Shown here: piece by piece, positions 1 to 11,559 of the stretch
Numbering within the stretch: position 1 is the first letter of the stretch
How the letters are laid out: each line of letters opens with the position of its first letter
Assembly (NCBI GenBank): GCA_023105745.1
Contig: JALGQZ010000005.1
Span: 66,357,019 to 66,421,018, forward strand
Origin: Austropuccinia psidii
Taxonomy: Eukaryota; Basidiomycota; Pucciniomycetes; Pucciniales; Sphaerophragmiaceae
DNA length: 64,000 nt
Reading direction: 5' to 3'
The notes under the pieces: generated by a model
The model's database searches: none
Told to the model about the DNA's origin: nothing
Seen by the model: the letters and a program-made list of their open reading frames with translations, nothing else
Program-made: the position numbers and the translations under genes

Positions 1-570
1 TCTTCATGTTAGAATCTTTTCCTTTTATAATTAGTTTAAACACTGTCAAACCCATCAATAAAAGATTACAACCACCTTTTTTTAAATCAATTCAAACCTT
101 TTAACCATGTGAAAAAATCACTATAATCATTTTTCCCCTGAACCACCCCAAAAGTGAATTAAAGCATCTTTCATCACTTTTAACTTTGTCACTTTGTTTC
201 CAAATTCACTCTGGTCACTTTTGGGTGTGTTTTATCTTTAATATTCTTTTTAAAGACTTTGTTCTTTAATCAATTTCTTGCAGTTCTTTGATCAATTAAT
301 TCCAATTGAAATTTCTCTTGAAGAAATTTCTTTTGTAGCCTTAAATATCTCTTGTAGAGTATTTTTGGGATAAATTTTTATTGTTGGTAAAAAAATAAAT
401 CTTTATAATATTATTGTTTAATACTAATAAAGTTATAAAAAATGAAATTGGTGTGTTTTCTTTTAATAATAATTTATCTTACTATTTTTAATTGATTTTT
501 ACCTTATACAAATTTTGAGGACAGGAAAAGTACTTGATTTTTTATCAAAGCTTCATATCCACACCTTACA
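1..570 (+). repeat. 3' part of LTR-X, copy A (cut by window start)
   Basis: This stretch aligns by eye over nearly its whole length with 34,980-35,530, the end of a solo LTR with a target duplication. Shared landmarks are the opening around 1-40, the block near 140-230 and the segment at 519-570. It ends in CTTACA, as LTR-X copies C and D do. The LTR start lies upstream of the window, so whether this is a solo LTR or part of a full element cannot be seen. Confidence 0.7.
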
Positions 571-3500
571 TCTCCAATCAATAATTGCAAATTTATATGT
601 TTGATAATGAGATTTGGCTTTTTGTCACTCATTGTTTTTGATGTTTTGGTTTTCAGTCACTCATTTTTATTTTATTTTATTTCTTGGTCACTAATTTTTT
701 ATCAAGTTTTCATACAATCACTTTTCTCTAATTTTTAGTTCTTTGTTGCTTGTTATTTTTGAATTTTTATGTCTCACTGACTCATTATTTATTATATGAT
801 TTCTTTTATTTATCACCCATTTGGATTTCTGATCATTGTTAATTGTTTTAATTTTATATAATGAAAAAAAATTGCATTTATAAAATAACTTACAAAATGA
901 GCTCAATTCAATCTGGATTACTCCAAGTTTGAAAATACATAGACAAGACTGTATTTAACACATTTTGTAATATCAGACAAGCTAAAGGAATTTCAACTGT
1001 GACCAATGGCTTGATAGCTTGTGGAATTAAAAATTATCTAAAACAATTCTTAATTCTTCCAAATGCTTTTTCAACAATCACCATGAAAAACATAGTAGCA
1101 GGTCCAACCCAGCTTCCAGATTGCTTCATACTGGGCCCTAACCTGCTATTATTATTTGGTCATCTTCCAAGCCATATTTTTAAGATTCATAATTACTTCA
1201 AATGAAATTTATTCAATTATTCAAACTATTAAATTCCTAAATAATCCTTCATTCTACAAAATTCTTTGAAAACAAAATGAATTATTATAAAAGCAAGATG
1301 GACAAATTAGGCATTAATTATTCCTTTTTTTTTAATTTTTGCATGTTTTAAAAAGCCTCTTTTCTTGTTTCCTCACATATCCTACCTTTCATAAATTCTT
1401 GTACCTGATAATCTCTTCATAAGATCTCAATATTTTCAACTCTAAAAAAATTCAAATTGAAATATTTTTGTGTAAACAATTACTTATCACTAACCTCTCT
1501 TGCACACAAAAATACCAAAAAGTTTTTATTTTTAATTATTGCTTTTTGTTTAGATCTTAGTTGATACTAACTTCTAGAAATTGGACACAAATCAAGTTAT
1601 CTTATGCCCTTTTTTTAGAATTGGTAAGAAAATTTCAAAAATACGGGTGAATATAAGATTAAAAATATGTTTTTCCAAGAAAAATATAGACTTTCTATCT
1701 CTTTCATCCCTTTAATATAACTTTGTTTTTGAATCCTGAGAGGAAATATTATCCTTATTTTTGAAAAATTGCAGATTTATTAACTTTCACACCTTTCTGC
1801 AATTATAGAAATAATTTGAGACCTCTCATTGCCCAAAAAGAATATTTTTCCACCTCAACTAACATGAAATATTCCAAAAATATAAAAAAACAACTTTATA
1901 AGAATATATTCTGAAATACTCTTCAATTAATGAACAGCATATCATTAAAAAAACATTCATTATATTATAGTTTTTATTGATGAAATAAATATTGAATCAG
2001 GCTCTAAATATTACTATATTTTGTGGATAAAATGAAGGAAGGTTAGAATAGTATTTCCAAGCAGGTGAATGTGTTACTACTTCCTTATCAAAACAATAAT
2101 TATGCAAATAAGTGTTCCAATTGTATAATTTGAATCTTTCCATAAATAATAATAAATTTTTTCTAATTATGCACTATCCTCTTCAATGTAAAAGAATCAG
2201 TAATGGTCTTTCATGGATTGGGATCTGCATAAATATTAATTGAGGGAATTAATCATTCCAATTAAAATGAACTTTTATGATATAAATATTAAAATTTCTC
2301 ATATTTATTTATTAAAAGAAATTTATTTCTTTCAAAAACCTCTTTGGAATATAGATCACAGCTTTTTTATCTTTCAATTTCTCCAAGTAAATATATTATA
2401 ATTAACATGCTCATGTTGTATGATAAAAAATTATTATTTTCGATATATGGAGGATATTTATCAAGCTGAAATATCTCTTTTGAAGCATAGATGCACATAT
2501 ATATATATTGGGGTTAAATTTCAAACAAACAAAACTAAATTTACTATTATAAAAATTCAATGAATCTGATAGAGATTTAGCATTAGATAAACATGTTTGT
2601 AATAACATTCAAAAAGAAGCTATAGCCTCAGTGTGAGACAAATATACTTGTTTTAAAAATTCCTTGTAAAATTAACAAGATTTAATAAAAGACTTATTAA
2701 TGAACTCCATCTTAAGAAGCCTTGTGGGGAATATTTTGATCTAAATAATAAATTTAAATTCATGGTACAACTGATAACCTAAGTTAATTCTCAACTTCTT
2801 CAATTTTTGAAATTACATATATATATTTCCCTGAAAGGCCTTAGATATTAGATTTCTTGAAATGTAGCTAGAAGATATTTGGAAGGATTGATACACTTCA
2901 AATTTTTCCTAAAATACTAAAATTTAACTATGTACTTTCCTTTCATTTGTAAAAAGAAATACTATATTGAAGAGTAAAGGTTGAATATTCATGAATTTTG
3001 CTTGAATAAGTGAGCTCTAAATAGGATTATTTGCAAATTATCAATCCCCTCATTAGGATATTGGAAGAAAGTTTTAAAATTGGGTTTTTCTGCTTAATTT
3101 TTCAAAAGATTCCTTCAAGTCAAGAGTTTTATTCGGAATTTGGAAAATAAATTGACATATAAACTTACTTATATTCTAAAATGTTTGTTTGGTACTAGTT
3201 TTGTATTTTGCATTTGTTCATAAAATATGAATTTGGCCTATATTTATGCAGACTGAAACATTTTGAAAATCAATAGTATTCTCTTGATTAACTGAAAAGC
3301 AATTCCTATTAATTTTCCTAAGAATTTAATAGTTGAAACTGAAAAGGTGGCTTTTCAATTAATACAATTTGCTCAAACACAATACTCTATTTATAGATAA
3401 AAAGAGCTAATTTTCTCTTTAAAGGAATCTTAAATTTAAATGTTCTTAGTACTAAATGGTAAGAAAATGAAAAACAAATTCATGTCAAATATCTATGTCC

Positions 3501-3900
3501 ATTTTTTATTTTTATTCTTAAGAGTAAGAGCTATTTAAGTAATTAAATTCAACTTTTAACCCCATATTTTCTTTCTCACTCAAGCAGAAATAATAATTGA
3601 TTTATAACTCTAATTTTTTTTAGTCTCAGAGATTTGCACAAATTTTATGGCAAGAATGTTTCAATTGGCTGATTTGTCAAATTTTGTGAAATTCATATTT
3701 TTGTAAATGCTGCTCTAAGAGAATTTATTTTGTGATAAGATACAAATTCTTTATATTTAAAAAAACAATAATTATAAACTATTCATATATTTGATTTAAA
3801 GAGAATCAATATTTCCTTTTGCATTTCGTTAGCATATGTTAAATACATTTACAAATAGTCTAAAGTCTTGTTCATTTTTGAAAATATGGATTAATATAGA
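571..3900. other. AT-rich DNA, no recognisable gene
   Basis: No reading frame here is longer than about 70 codons or shows a recognisable motif. The sequence is strongly AT-rich with many short A and T runs. It may be old retroelement DNA, but no coding remnant could be identified on either strand. Confidence 0.6.
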
Positions 3901-3914
3901 AGTTATCATATAAA

Positions 3915-4085
3915 AAAATTGGTCGGAAGGACCTTTTTGTTGTGATTGGTGCCTGCTTCGGAGCTTTGTATGAAGCTTATGTAAGAATTCATTCAAGCTT
4001 TGATCAAATTTTACTCCAACCCACTTTCACTGTCTGGGTTTGAGCCAAGCGGTAGGAGAATTGGATACGGAAACATTCAATTATT
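3915..4085. other. GC-richer island with an A-box-like motif
   Basis: This segment is clearly richer in G and C than its surroundings. It contains a short hairpin (GGTC/GACC at about 3,921-3,933) followed by a T run. At about 4,043-4,053 the motif GAGCCAAGCGG resembles a Pol III A box or the D-arm of a tRNA. No B box at normal spacing follows, and no cloverleaf could be built. It may be a relic of a tRNA-derived SINE or a tRNA fragment. This is weak inference. Confidence 0.2.
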
Positions 4086-4399
4086 CATCAATCTTATGAT
4101 TTATTTAATTATTAAATACCTGAAGCTATATTTGCGGTTATTGGTTCAAATAATTGACACATAAAATGGATTGAACAATACTACAGAAAGATCCTGTAAC
4201 CACATATCAATGATGGTGAAGATATCAATATACTTGGACTTCATGTTTTTCAATGTCTTCTAATAATATTAAGATATTGCAATAAAATACCAAGCCAATT
4301 TCAGCTGAAAAGTATTTTTATCAACAGGAATTCATTAAATGAAAAATTCATAGTTTTTGATATATGTACTGATTCTTATATCAACACACTTTTTTTGAG

Positions 4400-5500
4400 T
4401 AGTTTTTGCAATATTTCATAATATCCCATATTAATTCTAATGTTTTAATTAACTCTATTTTTATCTAATTTCTTGTGAAATGATTTCTATTTTTGATAAA
4501 TATGATTCAGATTTTAGAAATTTTGTTAATTTTTGTATGTTTGTTTCAAACCATTTTTCTTGAATTTTTGATTTTATTTTTTCTATTTTGTTAATTTTTT
4601 ATTTTATTTATTTTACTCTTGGCTTTTCTCTATTCATTTGATTTCTGTTATTTGAAATTTTGATCCATTTTTCATTTATTCCAAGGTTTTTGTACCATAC
4701 CATCTGACTTGTGAGTCTCTTTTTCATTTCAAACTTAAATTATTATTATTTTTGTAGTTTTTTGCAGTTTTTATTCCTTTTTAAATAATATTTTGTTTTT
4801 TAATTATTTTCATTCATTAGTTGTTTATCCTTTTAGTTTTGAACTATTACATTCATATTAATTTTAATGTTTTTTTAAATTTGAGATTTTGGTTGTTTTT
4901 TTTTGAGTTTTCTTTCATTTTATCTTTGTGAATTATTTTTATGTCATTTGTTTTTTATCTTATTTTTTGGATTTTTGTATTTTGATTTTCTTTTTGGATT
5001 TTTTTCAATTTCTATTTTACATTTTTTTGTTTAATTTTTTTTTTTTGGGGGGGGGAACTGATTTGGAGTGTTCTTTGCTTATTTGTTTTTGTTCATGCTA
5101 TCACAAACCTTCAAATCAATGTTTGCATCCCAAAAAAACTAAACAAAAAGATTACAATAAAAAATAAACAAAAAAATGAAGTAAGAGAAATATAACAAAA
5201 AAAATAAGAGATGTATAAATATTTTAAAAAATAAGTTAAAATTGAAATTAAAACAAAAAAACAAAATATTTATTCAAAAGTGAGAAAAAAAAAGCGTAAT
5301 TAAAAAATGAAAAGGAAAAAAATTAAAGAATAGAAATACCAAAATTGAAATTAGAAAAGTAGAATGTAAAGATATCAGAAAGCTAAAGAAAATTACAGAA
5401 AAGGTTAGAAAATTTTCACAAAATTTGAAAGAAATCAGGAGAAAATTGAAAAATATATACCTTTTTTCCAAGTAATTGAAAATATACAAGGCATATCAAA
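4400..5500. other. Strand-composition switch: T-rich then A-rich tract
   Basis: From about 4,400 to 5,056 the + strand is dominated by T. It then passes through a run of about 12 T followed by about 9 G (near 5,045-5,065) and becomes strongly A-rich from about 5,110 to 5,500. The open frames here encode only low-complexity Phe/Ile/Leu or Lys/Asn strings and are not counted as genes. Confidence 0.6.
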
Positions 5501-7734
5501 AATTGAAAACCAAAAATGAAAGTAAAGAAAAATATTGTCATTTCTTTTCTTATAAAGATTACTTTTGATAATTATTTGTCATTTTCTCAAAACTGATTGA
5601 AATATTTGATATGATTTTGACTGAGGAAACAATTGAAAATAGAAAATTAACAGTTCTTTTAATATATTCTTGTGTAGAAAGATAAAGGTGGTTTCAAAAT
5701 AAATTAGAAATTAGAAATTTGAATACTAGTATTCTTTCCCAATTTTCATATATAAGATTTATAAAAGAATTCCTTGAGTGTAAATAATGATCAGTTATTG
5801 GAGAAATATTTATCAATTAAAGAAATAATTCAGCTAATTTCTATATTTCAAGAACAGTAAAAGTCAAAAATATCAAGAAATTAAAAGTGTAAAAACTGTT
5901 TGATACTTGAAAGTTTTCTTTAAATAGAAAATAGCTTACAAATAAATAATAATATAATTTACATTGGTCACCTCAACTGTAAGGTTTGAATATGAAAAAA
6001 TAATTAAATATTACTAATTCTTGACTTATTGTACTCTGAATTCCCTAATTCAAATGAAGATTAAGATGAAAAATAATTATTAAGATTATGGTGTAAAATA
6101 TTTATGTTATTTAAATAAAGAAAATAGTATAATAAAATGAATATATTTACTGCAATTTATTATTGTTACCAACAAATAATGAATGTGTGAGAAACTGGTA
6201 TTGAATAACATAAAACAGCTTATAACAATGATATCACTAATATTAAATTTATGTATTAATATAAATACTAATTATATTAATAAAAGTATTATCAAGAATA
6301 ATAATGAAGAAAAAATATTATAGTAAGAGAAAATAACCAACTTTTATAGTTAATATAATAATTTTGAAGAAATTTACACCAAAAAGTATAAATACAATCT
6401 ATTCAAATTGTATTTACAATAAAAAATAGATAGAATCACAAATTTAACTATTTTTATGTGGAATGGAGGATTTTGGAGAGAATTTAAAAAGAAAATTTGG
6501 ATTAATAAAATTGAATTTCGTGATAAATAAAAGGCTGCTCCTTGGTCTTAAATAATATAATAGATTGATATAAAGATAATAAAGAAATTATCTTTTGATT
6601 GAATTTTTTATGTTTTTGATGTGTCTGAGGGGTAAATAGAGGAAAAGGAGCTTTATTTATGTTAAAATCCTCCCTCCTAGAGTCTATAAGACATCTAGTA
6701 GACATGCAATGATTTAATACACAGGAATTGATCAGCTTCTCAAGCTTTAGTAATGATTACATCATAATTAAAACTTCTTATCTCATTATTACACCATTAT
6801 TTAAAGTTATCACTGTAATTCTGAGTTTTCTGACCTCATAGGCTTGGAAAAAGGTTCAACTTCATGAACTCTATTGGTTTTAATCCTAATATACTATTTT
6901 ATACCAGCTTCAGCTTTAAGCTTTAATTTTGAACATGAATAGATTTTGAGTTATTAATGCTAAAGACATTAATAGAGTCAATTCTGATATATTGGCATGT
7001 AATTACTAAATTTACAAGGGAATTCCATTGCATCATCCAAAATCTAGTCTTGATTATTTTTCTTGTAACTCATCTTTTCTGTCAAAATTTACCATTTTAG
7101 ACTTTAAACCATAATCTCATGGGGTTGTACCTTGAATAAACTGATAAAAATTACATCATTCTTCACATATGAGCTAGAATAATCTTAATATTTGATTTGT
7201 TTTAAGTTTGGACCACTTTTAAATCAAAGTGGACATCAGCTATGGCTATTTTATTCAATAAACCCTTGTAAGTTTTAACCTTGTTTATAGCTTGTCAAAT
7301 AAATCTTTTATCTTCATTTTCAATTTTTTTCAATGGTAGCTTTATTTTTGGATACACTCTTTATCATGCATTATTCAGCATATATGATCCAAAAATAATG
7401 AATATACGCTCTGATCATAAAAGTGCACATATTCAGGTAATCTCAGTAAGTATTGACTTTAAAGATATGAGATAAAAATGCTATATGTGTAGAGTTTGAT
7501 GGGGAATCCAATGGCCTAACTTATTTCAAATTATTATATATTGGTCTCTGAGATAATGAGAATTTTATTCCTTTTTATGATATTTTTACTTATTTTAAGA
7601 TTATAATTTCAATTCTTGTTATTAGAATAAGTTGTGTAAGGTTGTTTTGTAACCTTTTTGGATATGTAGTCATTCTTAAAACAATCACATTCCCTACCAC
7701 AATCTGTTATAGTTAATTAGGGTATTATCCACCA
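5501..7734. other. AT-rich DNA; right end may be the 3' LTR of element A
   Basis: No gene is recognisable. Immediately left of the gypsy A chromodomain, on the minus strand, there is a weak purine tract followed by a TGGTGGATAATACC-like start at about 7,734. This is the expected place for the start of a 3' LTR. Its other end could not be located, so the LTR call is tentative. Confidence 0.3.
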
Positions 7735-7777
7735 TCTTAACTCTTCATTAGAATTTTTGAGACTTGCTCAATAATGC

Positions 7778-8332
7778 TTAATTTTTCCATGATTTAGGTT
7801 GTCTTTCATGTCTGAAACTCCTCAATAGCTTATAAGAATTAGCTATATACTTCTCAATTAGCCATTCATCTTCCTGTTTTTTGTTTCTTGTAATATGTTC
7901 TTTGGGGACTTTTACAATTTTCTTTTCTTCTCCTTCTTCTAGAGTGGGAATTTCAAGTGATGGTCTATTTATTAGGGAAAATAATTCCTTATCACTTGAG
8001 CTGTAAAGTATTATCAGACTTACAGGGAAAGATGGGTTTTTGATCATCAATTAACCTGTCAATTCTAGTTGCACAGAACTGGGGCAATGTAGTTCTCTTA
8101 TCATGAAGGGTCCTGAAGAGTAATTTTTCCATTTCTTTGGGCCTTTGATATCAGTAAAGTTCAGAGTTGATACTAAGACCAAGTCTCCTACTTTAAAATA
8201 AGGTGGCTTATGAGTTTTGTCCCATCTTCCTTTTGTATATTTAAAAGAGTCTTGCATACATCTGTTTTCATGATGTTTTTCTTTGTCAAGAATTATTTTG
8301 AAACTTCTTGCTGTTGGGTGTATATCAACCAA
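7778..8332 (-). pseudogene. Integrase C-terminal GPY/F domain and chromodomain of element A
   Basis: Two segments lie in the same frame and are separated by one stop at 8,051-8,053. The upstream part (8,332 down to 8,054) has the FKVGDLVLVST and SGPFMIREL signatures of the GPY/F domain. The downstream part (8,050 down to 7,778) continues with FPVSLIILYSSSD and a chromodomain-like C-terminus with EDEWLIEK and LLRSFRHERQP. Chromodomains in Ty3 integrases direct insertion to marked chromatin. Confidence 0.85.
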
Positions 8333-9090
8333 GTCCTTTCTGAGAGTGTCATAATTAAGTATTGGATTCCAACCCTTTTCTAAAATTTCTGGTGTTTTTC
8401 CAGTTGAAGAATGAACTGGGGAATTGTATGCCAGTTCAATAGCTGGTATTAGAGTGCATCAATAATGCGTAAAGCCATCAGAGTCTTTGAATTCTATGCC
8501 ATAAGTACAGAATCTTCTGATAATATCTTCCAAATTTTGTATCATTCTTTCTGCTAAATCATAATTCTGAGTTTGATAAGCTGTTTAGAATGATAATTTA
8601 TTTCCCAAACAAGTTGTGGATATTCATCTATAATGCTGAAGTAAATTTGGGATCTCTATCACTTATGATATTTTAGAATAAGCCTGTGTGGCTAATAAAT
8701 TTATTCCAAATCATTATGGCTGTGTCCATAGATGTTTCAGCTTCATGACATGGTAAGAGAACTGGGGTCTTCCTTTACCTGTCAATTAATACTAGGAATG
8801 CATTATAGCTTCTATCTCCTTCTGGTAGTAGAGCTGTTACTCAATCCATATGAACTATTTCCCATTGGGATTTTGGTTCTTGGATATGAATAATCATTCC
8901 AAATTTCTTACCTGTGGCTCTATTGGATTTTTGGAAGCTGTCACAAGTCTGGAGATATTCTACAACATCCTTTCTCAAATTTGGCCACCAAGAGAATGTT
9001 TTTACTCTCTCTAGTGTCCTATCTTCTGAGAGATGTCCTGATACAACACTATCATAGCATTCTCATAGTATAGTATTTATCAGAACTCAA
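8333..9090 (-). pseudogene. Integrase zinc-binding and core remnants of element A
   Basis: In several frames the minus strand shows an HHCC-type zinc-binding region (SGHLSEDRTLERVKT near 9,050), then EIVHMD with the first core aspartate, then [13 protein letters not shown] with the second. The segment that should carry the catalytic glutamate (LAERMIQ in relatives) is scrambled by shifts at about 8,540-8,580. Integrase inserts the cDNA copy, and this one is dead. Confidence 0.8.
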
Positions 9091-9629
9091 TCTGTCAGCA
9101 TCATGACACATTTATGTTTGGTTCTATGATAAAGAATTATATCAAGGGGGTGTAATGTTCCTTCATCATAAGCTTGCTTCATATTTCACCTAACTTGGTA
9201 GATAAATATTGGTCTTTACAATGAATCATTAGGAGTTGGAATAAGATGCAACAGTTTTTGTCCATGTTATAGCTTTATTTCACTTGTTTAAAGAATTCTG
9301 TGCCAATATCTGTAACACATATTCCTTCTATATGATTTTCTCCCTGTGGTACCCATGCTGGGTTTTCAGGTGTATTTGGTAAAGGCCATTTGCTAAGGCT
9401 ATTTGCTAATACCATCTGCATTTTTAGTAATATTTAATGATTTATGAGCTATTTCCATATTTACCCTATATTCTTGGATATAAATCTGCCATATCAGCAT
9501 ATGTCTATTTGGTGTCTTCATGATTTATAAAGATCTTACAGAATTGCAGTATCTGATTACATCAAACACTGTGCCATATAAATAAAAATGTAATTTTTCT
9601 ATGTACCACACTAGGCAAATACATTCCAT

Positions 9630-9902
9630 TCAGCTTGTTCCATACCTTTCTTCTGTTGGCTTAATTTGTCTTGAAATGAAGTGAATTGGTCCTGGGACAG
9701 GCTTATCATTGATGATTTGTGTATGGTGTAGTGAAGCAACCAATCCTTCTCCACAATAATCAATATATAGCTTTAAAGGTAGCTTCCAATCTGGAACTAG
9801 AAGAAATGCGGAATTTGTGAGTGATTTCTTTGGTTTCTCATATGCTTTAAACCTTACTTCAGTCATTTCATAGACTGTCTGTTGGTCACAGAGTTTATGC
9901 AA
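9630..9902 (-). pseudogene. RNase H fragment of element A
   Basis: A 90-codon frame corresponds to the RT-RNase H junction and the start of Ty3 RNase H. It runs from a [15 protein letters not shown] connection to [10 protein letters not shown], which holds the first catalytic aspartate, and ends at [14 protein letters not shown]. The downstream catalytic residues fall in decayed sequence. Confidence 0.85.
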
Positions 9903-10177
9903 GGATTTGGAAATTCTTACAAAGTCCTTTATATCCTGTCTTTAATAACCATAAAATACTAGAAAAAATTTCATTTCCTTTTTGGTTTGGAGCATTGGCT
10001 TCAGTAGTACTTCTGATAATTTATTTTATCTATGCCCAAACTTAGTCCAGATACAACATTTCCAAGTGCTTTTAGTTCAATATATTCAAAATGAAATTTT
10101 TCCAAGGAAATTTTAATTTTTACTTGTATTATATTCTGAAAGACTCTTTATAGTCTTATTAGTTGATTTTCCCAGGT

Positions 10178-10390
10178 TTATGAGCAAAATATAATATCAT
10201 CAGGATAGATTATTAATAATACTGCCAATAATTCTTCAGGAAATATGGTATTCATTATTCTTTGATAAGGGAAAGGTGAGTTTTTCATACCAAATGGCAT
10301 TCCTAAGTATTTATATATATTCCACAGTGGACTATTATGATCAATAGTCTCTTGGCATTGTCTGTAAAGACATTTTGATTGAAACACTTT
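10178..10390 (-). pseudogene. Reverse transcriptase fragment of element A (YPDD)
   Basis: A 69-codon frame contains the RT motif around MPFGMKNSP (residues 30-38) and the catalytic box IIYPDDII (residues 59-66). Ty3 RTs usually have I, V, L or A at the second position of YxDD, so proline is unusual although both aspartates remain. The first RT catalytic aspartate would lie in decayed sequence further upstream at about 10,400-10,480. In life this enzyme copies element RNA into DNA. Confidence 0.85.
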
Positions 10391-11189
10391 ATAGAATCCA
10401 TAGCTTTAATGAACTCAGCCTGTGACAATTGTGTTAATGTCTCATGGATTCTGGGTATTGGGTATATAACAGGAATAGTATAGGTATTTAGAGCTCTAAA
10501 TTACCCTACCATCCCTGATTTGCCATTCTTAAAAGCTATAATAACAGGTGTAGTGACCTCTACCTATTCATCATTTCCTATTTTCCTTAATATTCCAAGG
10601 TCCATGAATAATTTAATGTGTACCTCCAAGGCTTCTCTAGCTCTTGCGCTAGCTGGGCTAGCTGGTCTTTGTAACAGAGTTGGATAAGGTTTTCCACATT
10701 AATAATGGTTTCTGACTAATGTCAAATGATAGAACCCAGTGGTTTTTTTTCAGTTGCAAAGGAGCTTTTGTATTTGTATAAGAGATCAATCAATTTTTGT
10801 TTCATTTTTTCTGTTAATTCTTGATTGAATTCTGCCTCTATAAGCGGTTAAATTATTAATGTGAATTTTTTATGGGCTTTTCTCTTCATCTTTTATAGCA
10901 GTAATTTTTTCTTGTTGTTTAGAAGACAAAATTTCTTTCTTTTATTGTCTCCTATGGTGAAATATCTGTATTTTTGGTTAGAGATATCTATACCATAGAT
11001 TGCCAAGTAATCATTTCAAAGTATAAAATGGTTCCTAGTACAGTTGTACATTAATAAAAACTCTACTTTCACTCTTATTAATTGGGAAGGGTGTGGAAAA
11101 ATTATTGTTAATTCAATTATCCCAAGGGCCTTCATTCTTTCACTTGAACTACTAAATTGAACTCCTTGTATTGGTATAGGGCTCTCTTA

Positions 11190-11270
11190 CCAACCTGGTA
11201 TAATTTTTTGTAAATGATTTTTTCCAACAAAGGCGCTTACTGCACCTGTGTCCTAATTTACTTTTTCCTC
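11190..11270 (-). pseudogene. Retropepsin active-site remnant of element A
   Basis: The minus strand reads DTGAVSAFVGK, the DTG active site of an LTR-element aspartic protease that would cleave the Gag-Pol polyprotein. A stop codon stands one residue before the DTG. Further recognisable protease sequence continues towards 11,000 before more stops. Confidence 0.7.
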
Positions 11271-11559
11271 TTGGCTCTTCAACATAAAAGTACTCATACT
11301 TGATTTTCCAGCTGTATATCCCAGTCCTTTTTCAGATCTGCTTCTATGAGGTTTGGCATCTTGTATCAGATGTTCCAACTTGTGTTAGTTTTGAGTTTAC
11401 ATCTAGTACTTCATATATTCAGTCAATATTATTAATTTGTGTATTAATTATATTAATTTCATCACTTTCAGAAGTTTCTTACTCTTAAGTGTATTTTTCA
11501 GATTAAGATTCCATTTCCTTGTTATTGTGGTTTTCTGTTTCCATAATTTCATTGATTTT

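Noticed and set aside
4928..5489. Phe/Ile-rich frames on both strands
   Set aside because: Low-complexity reading of T-rich and A-rich tracts.
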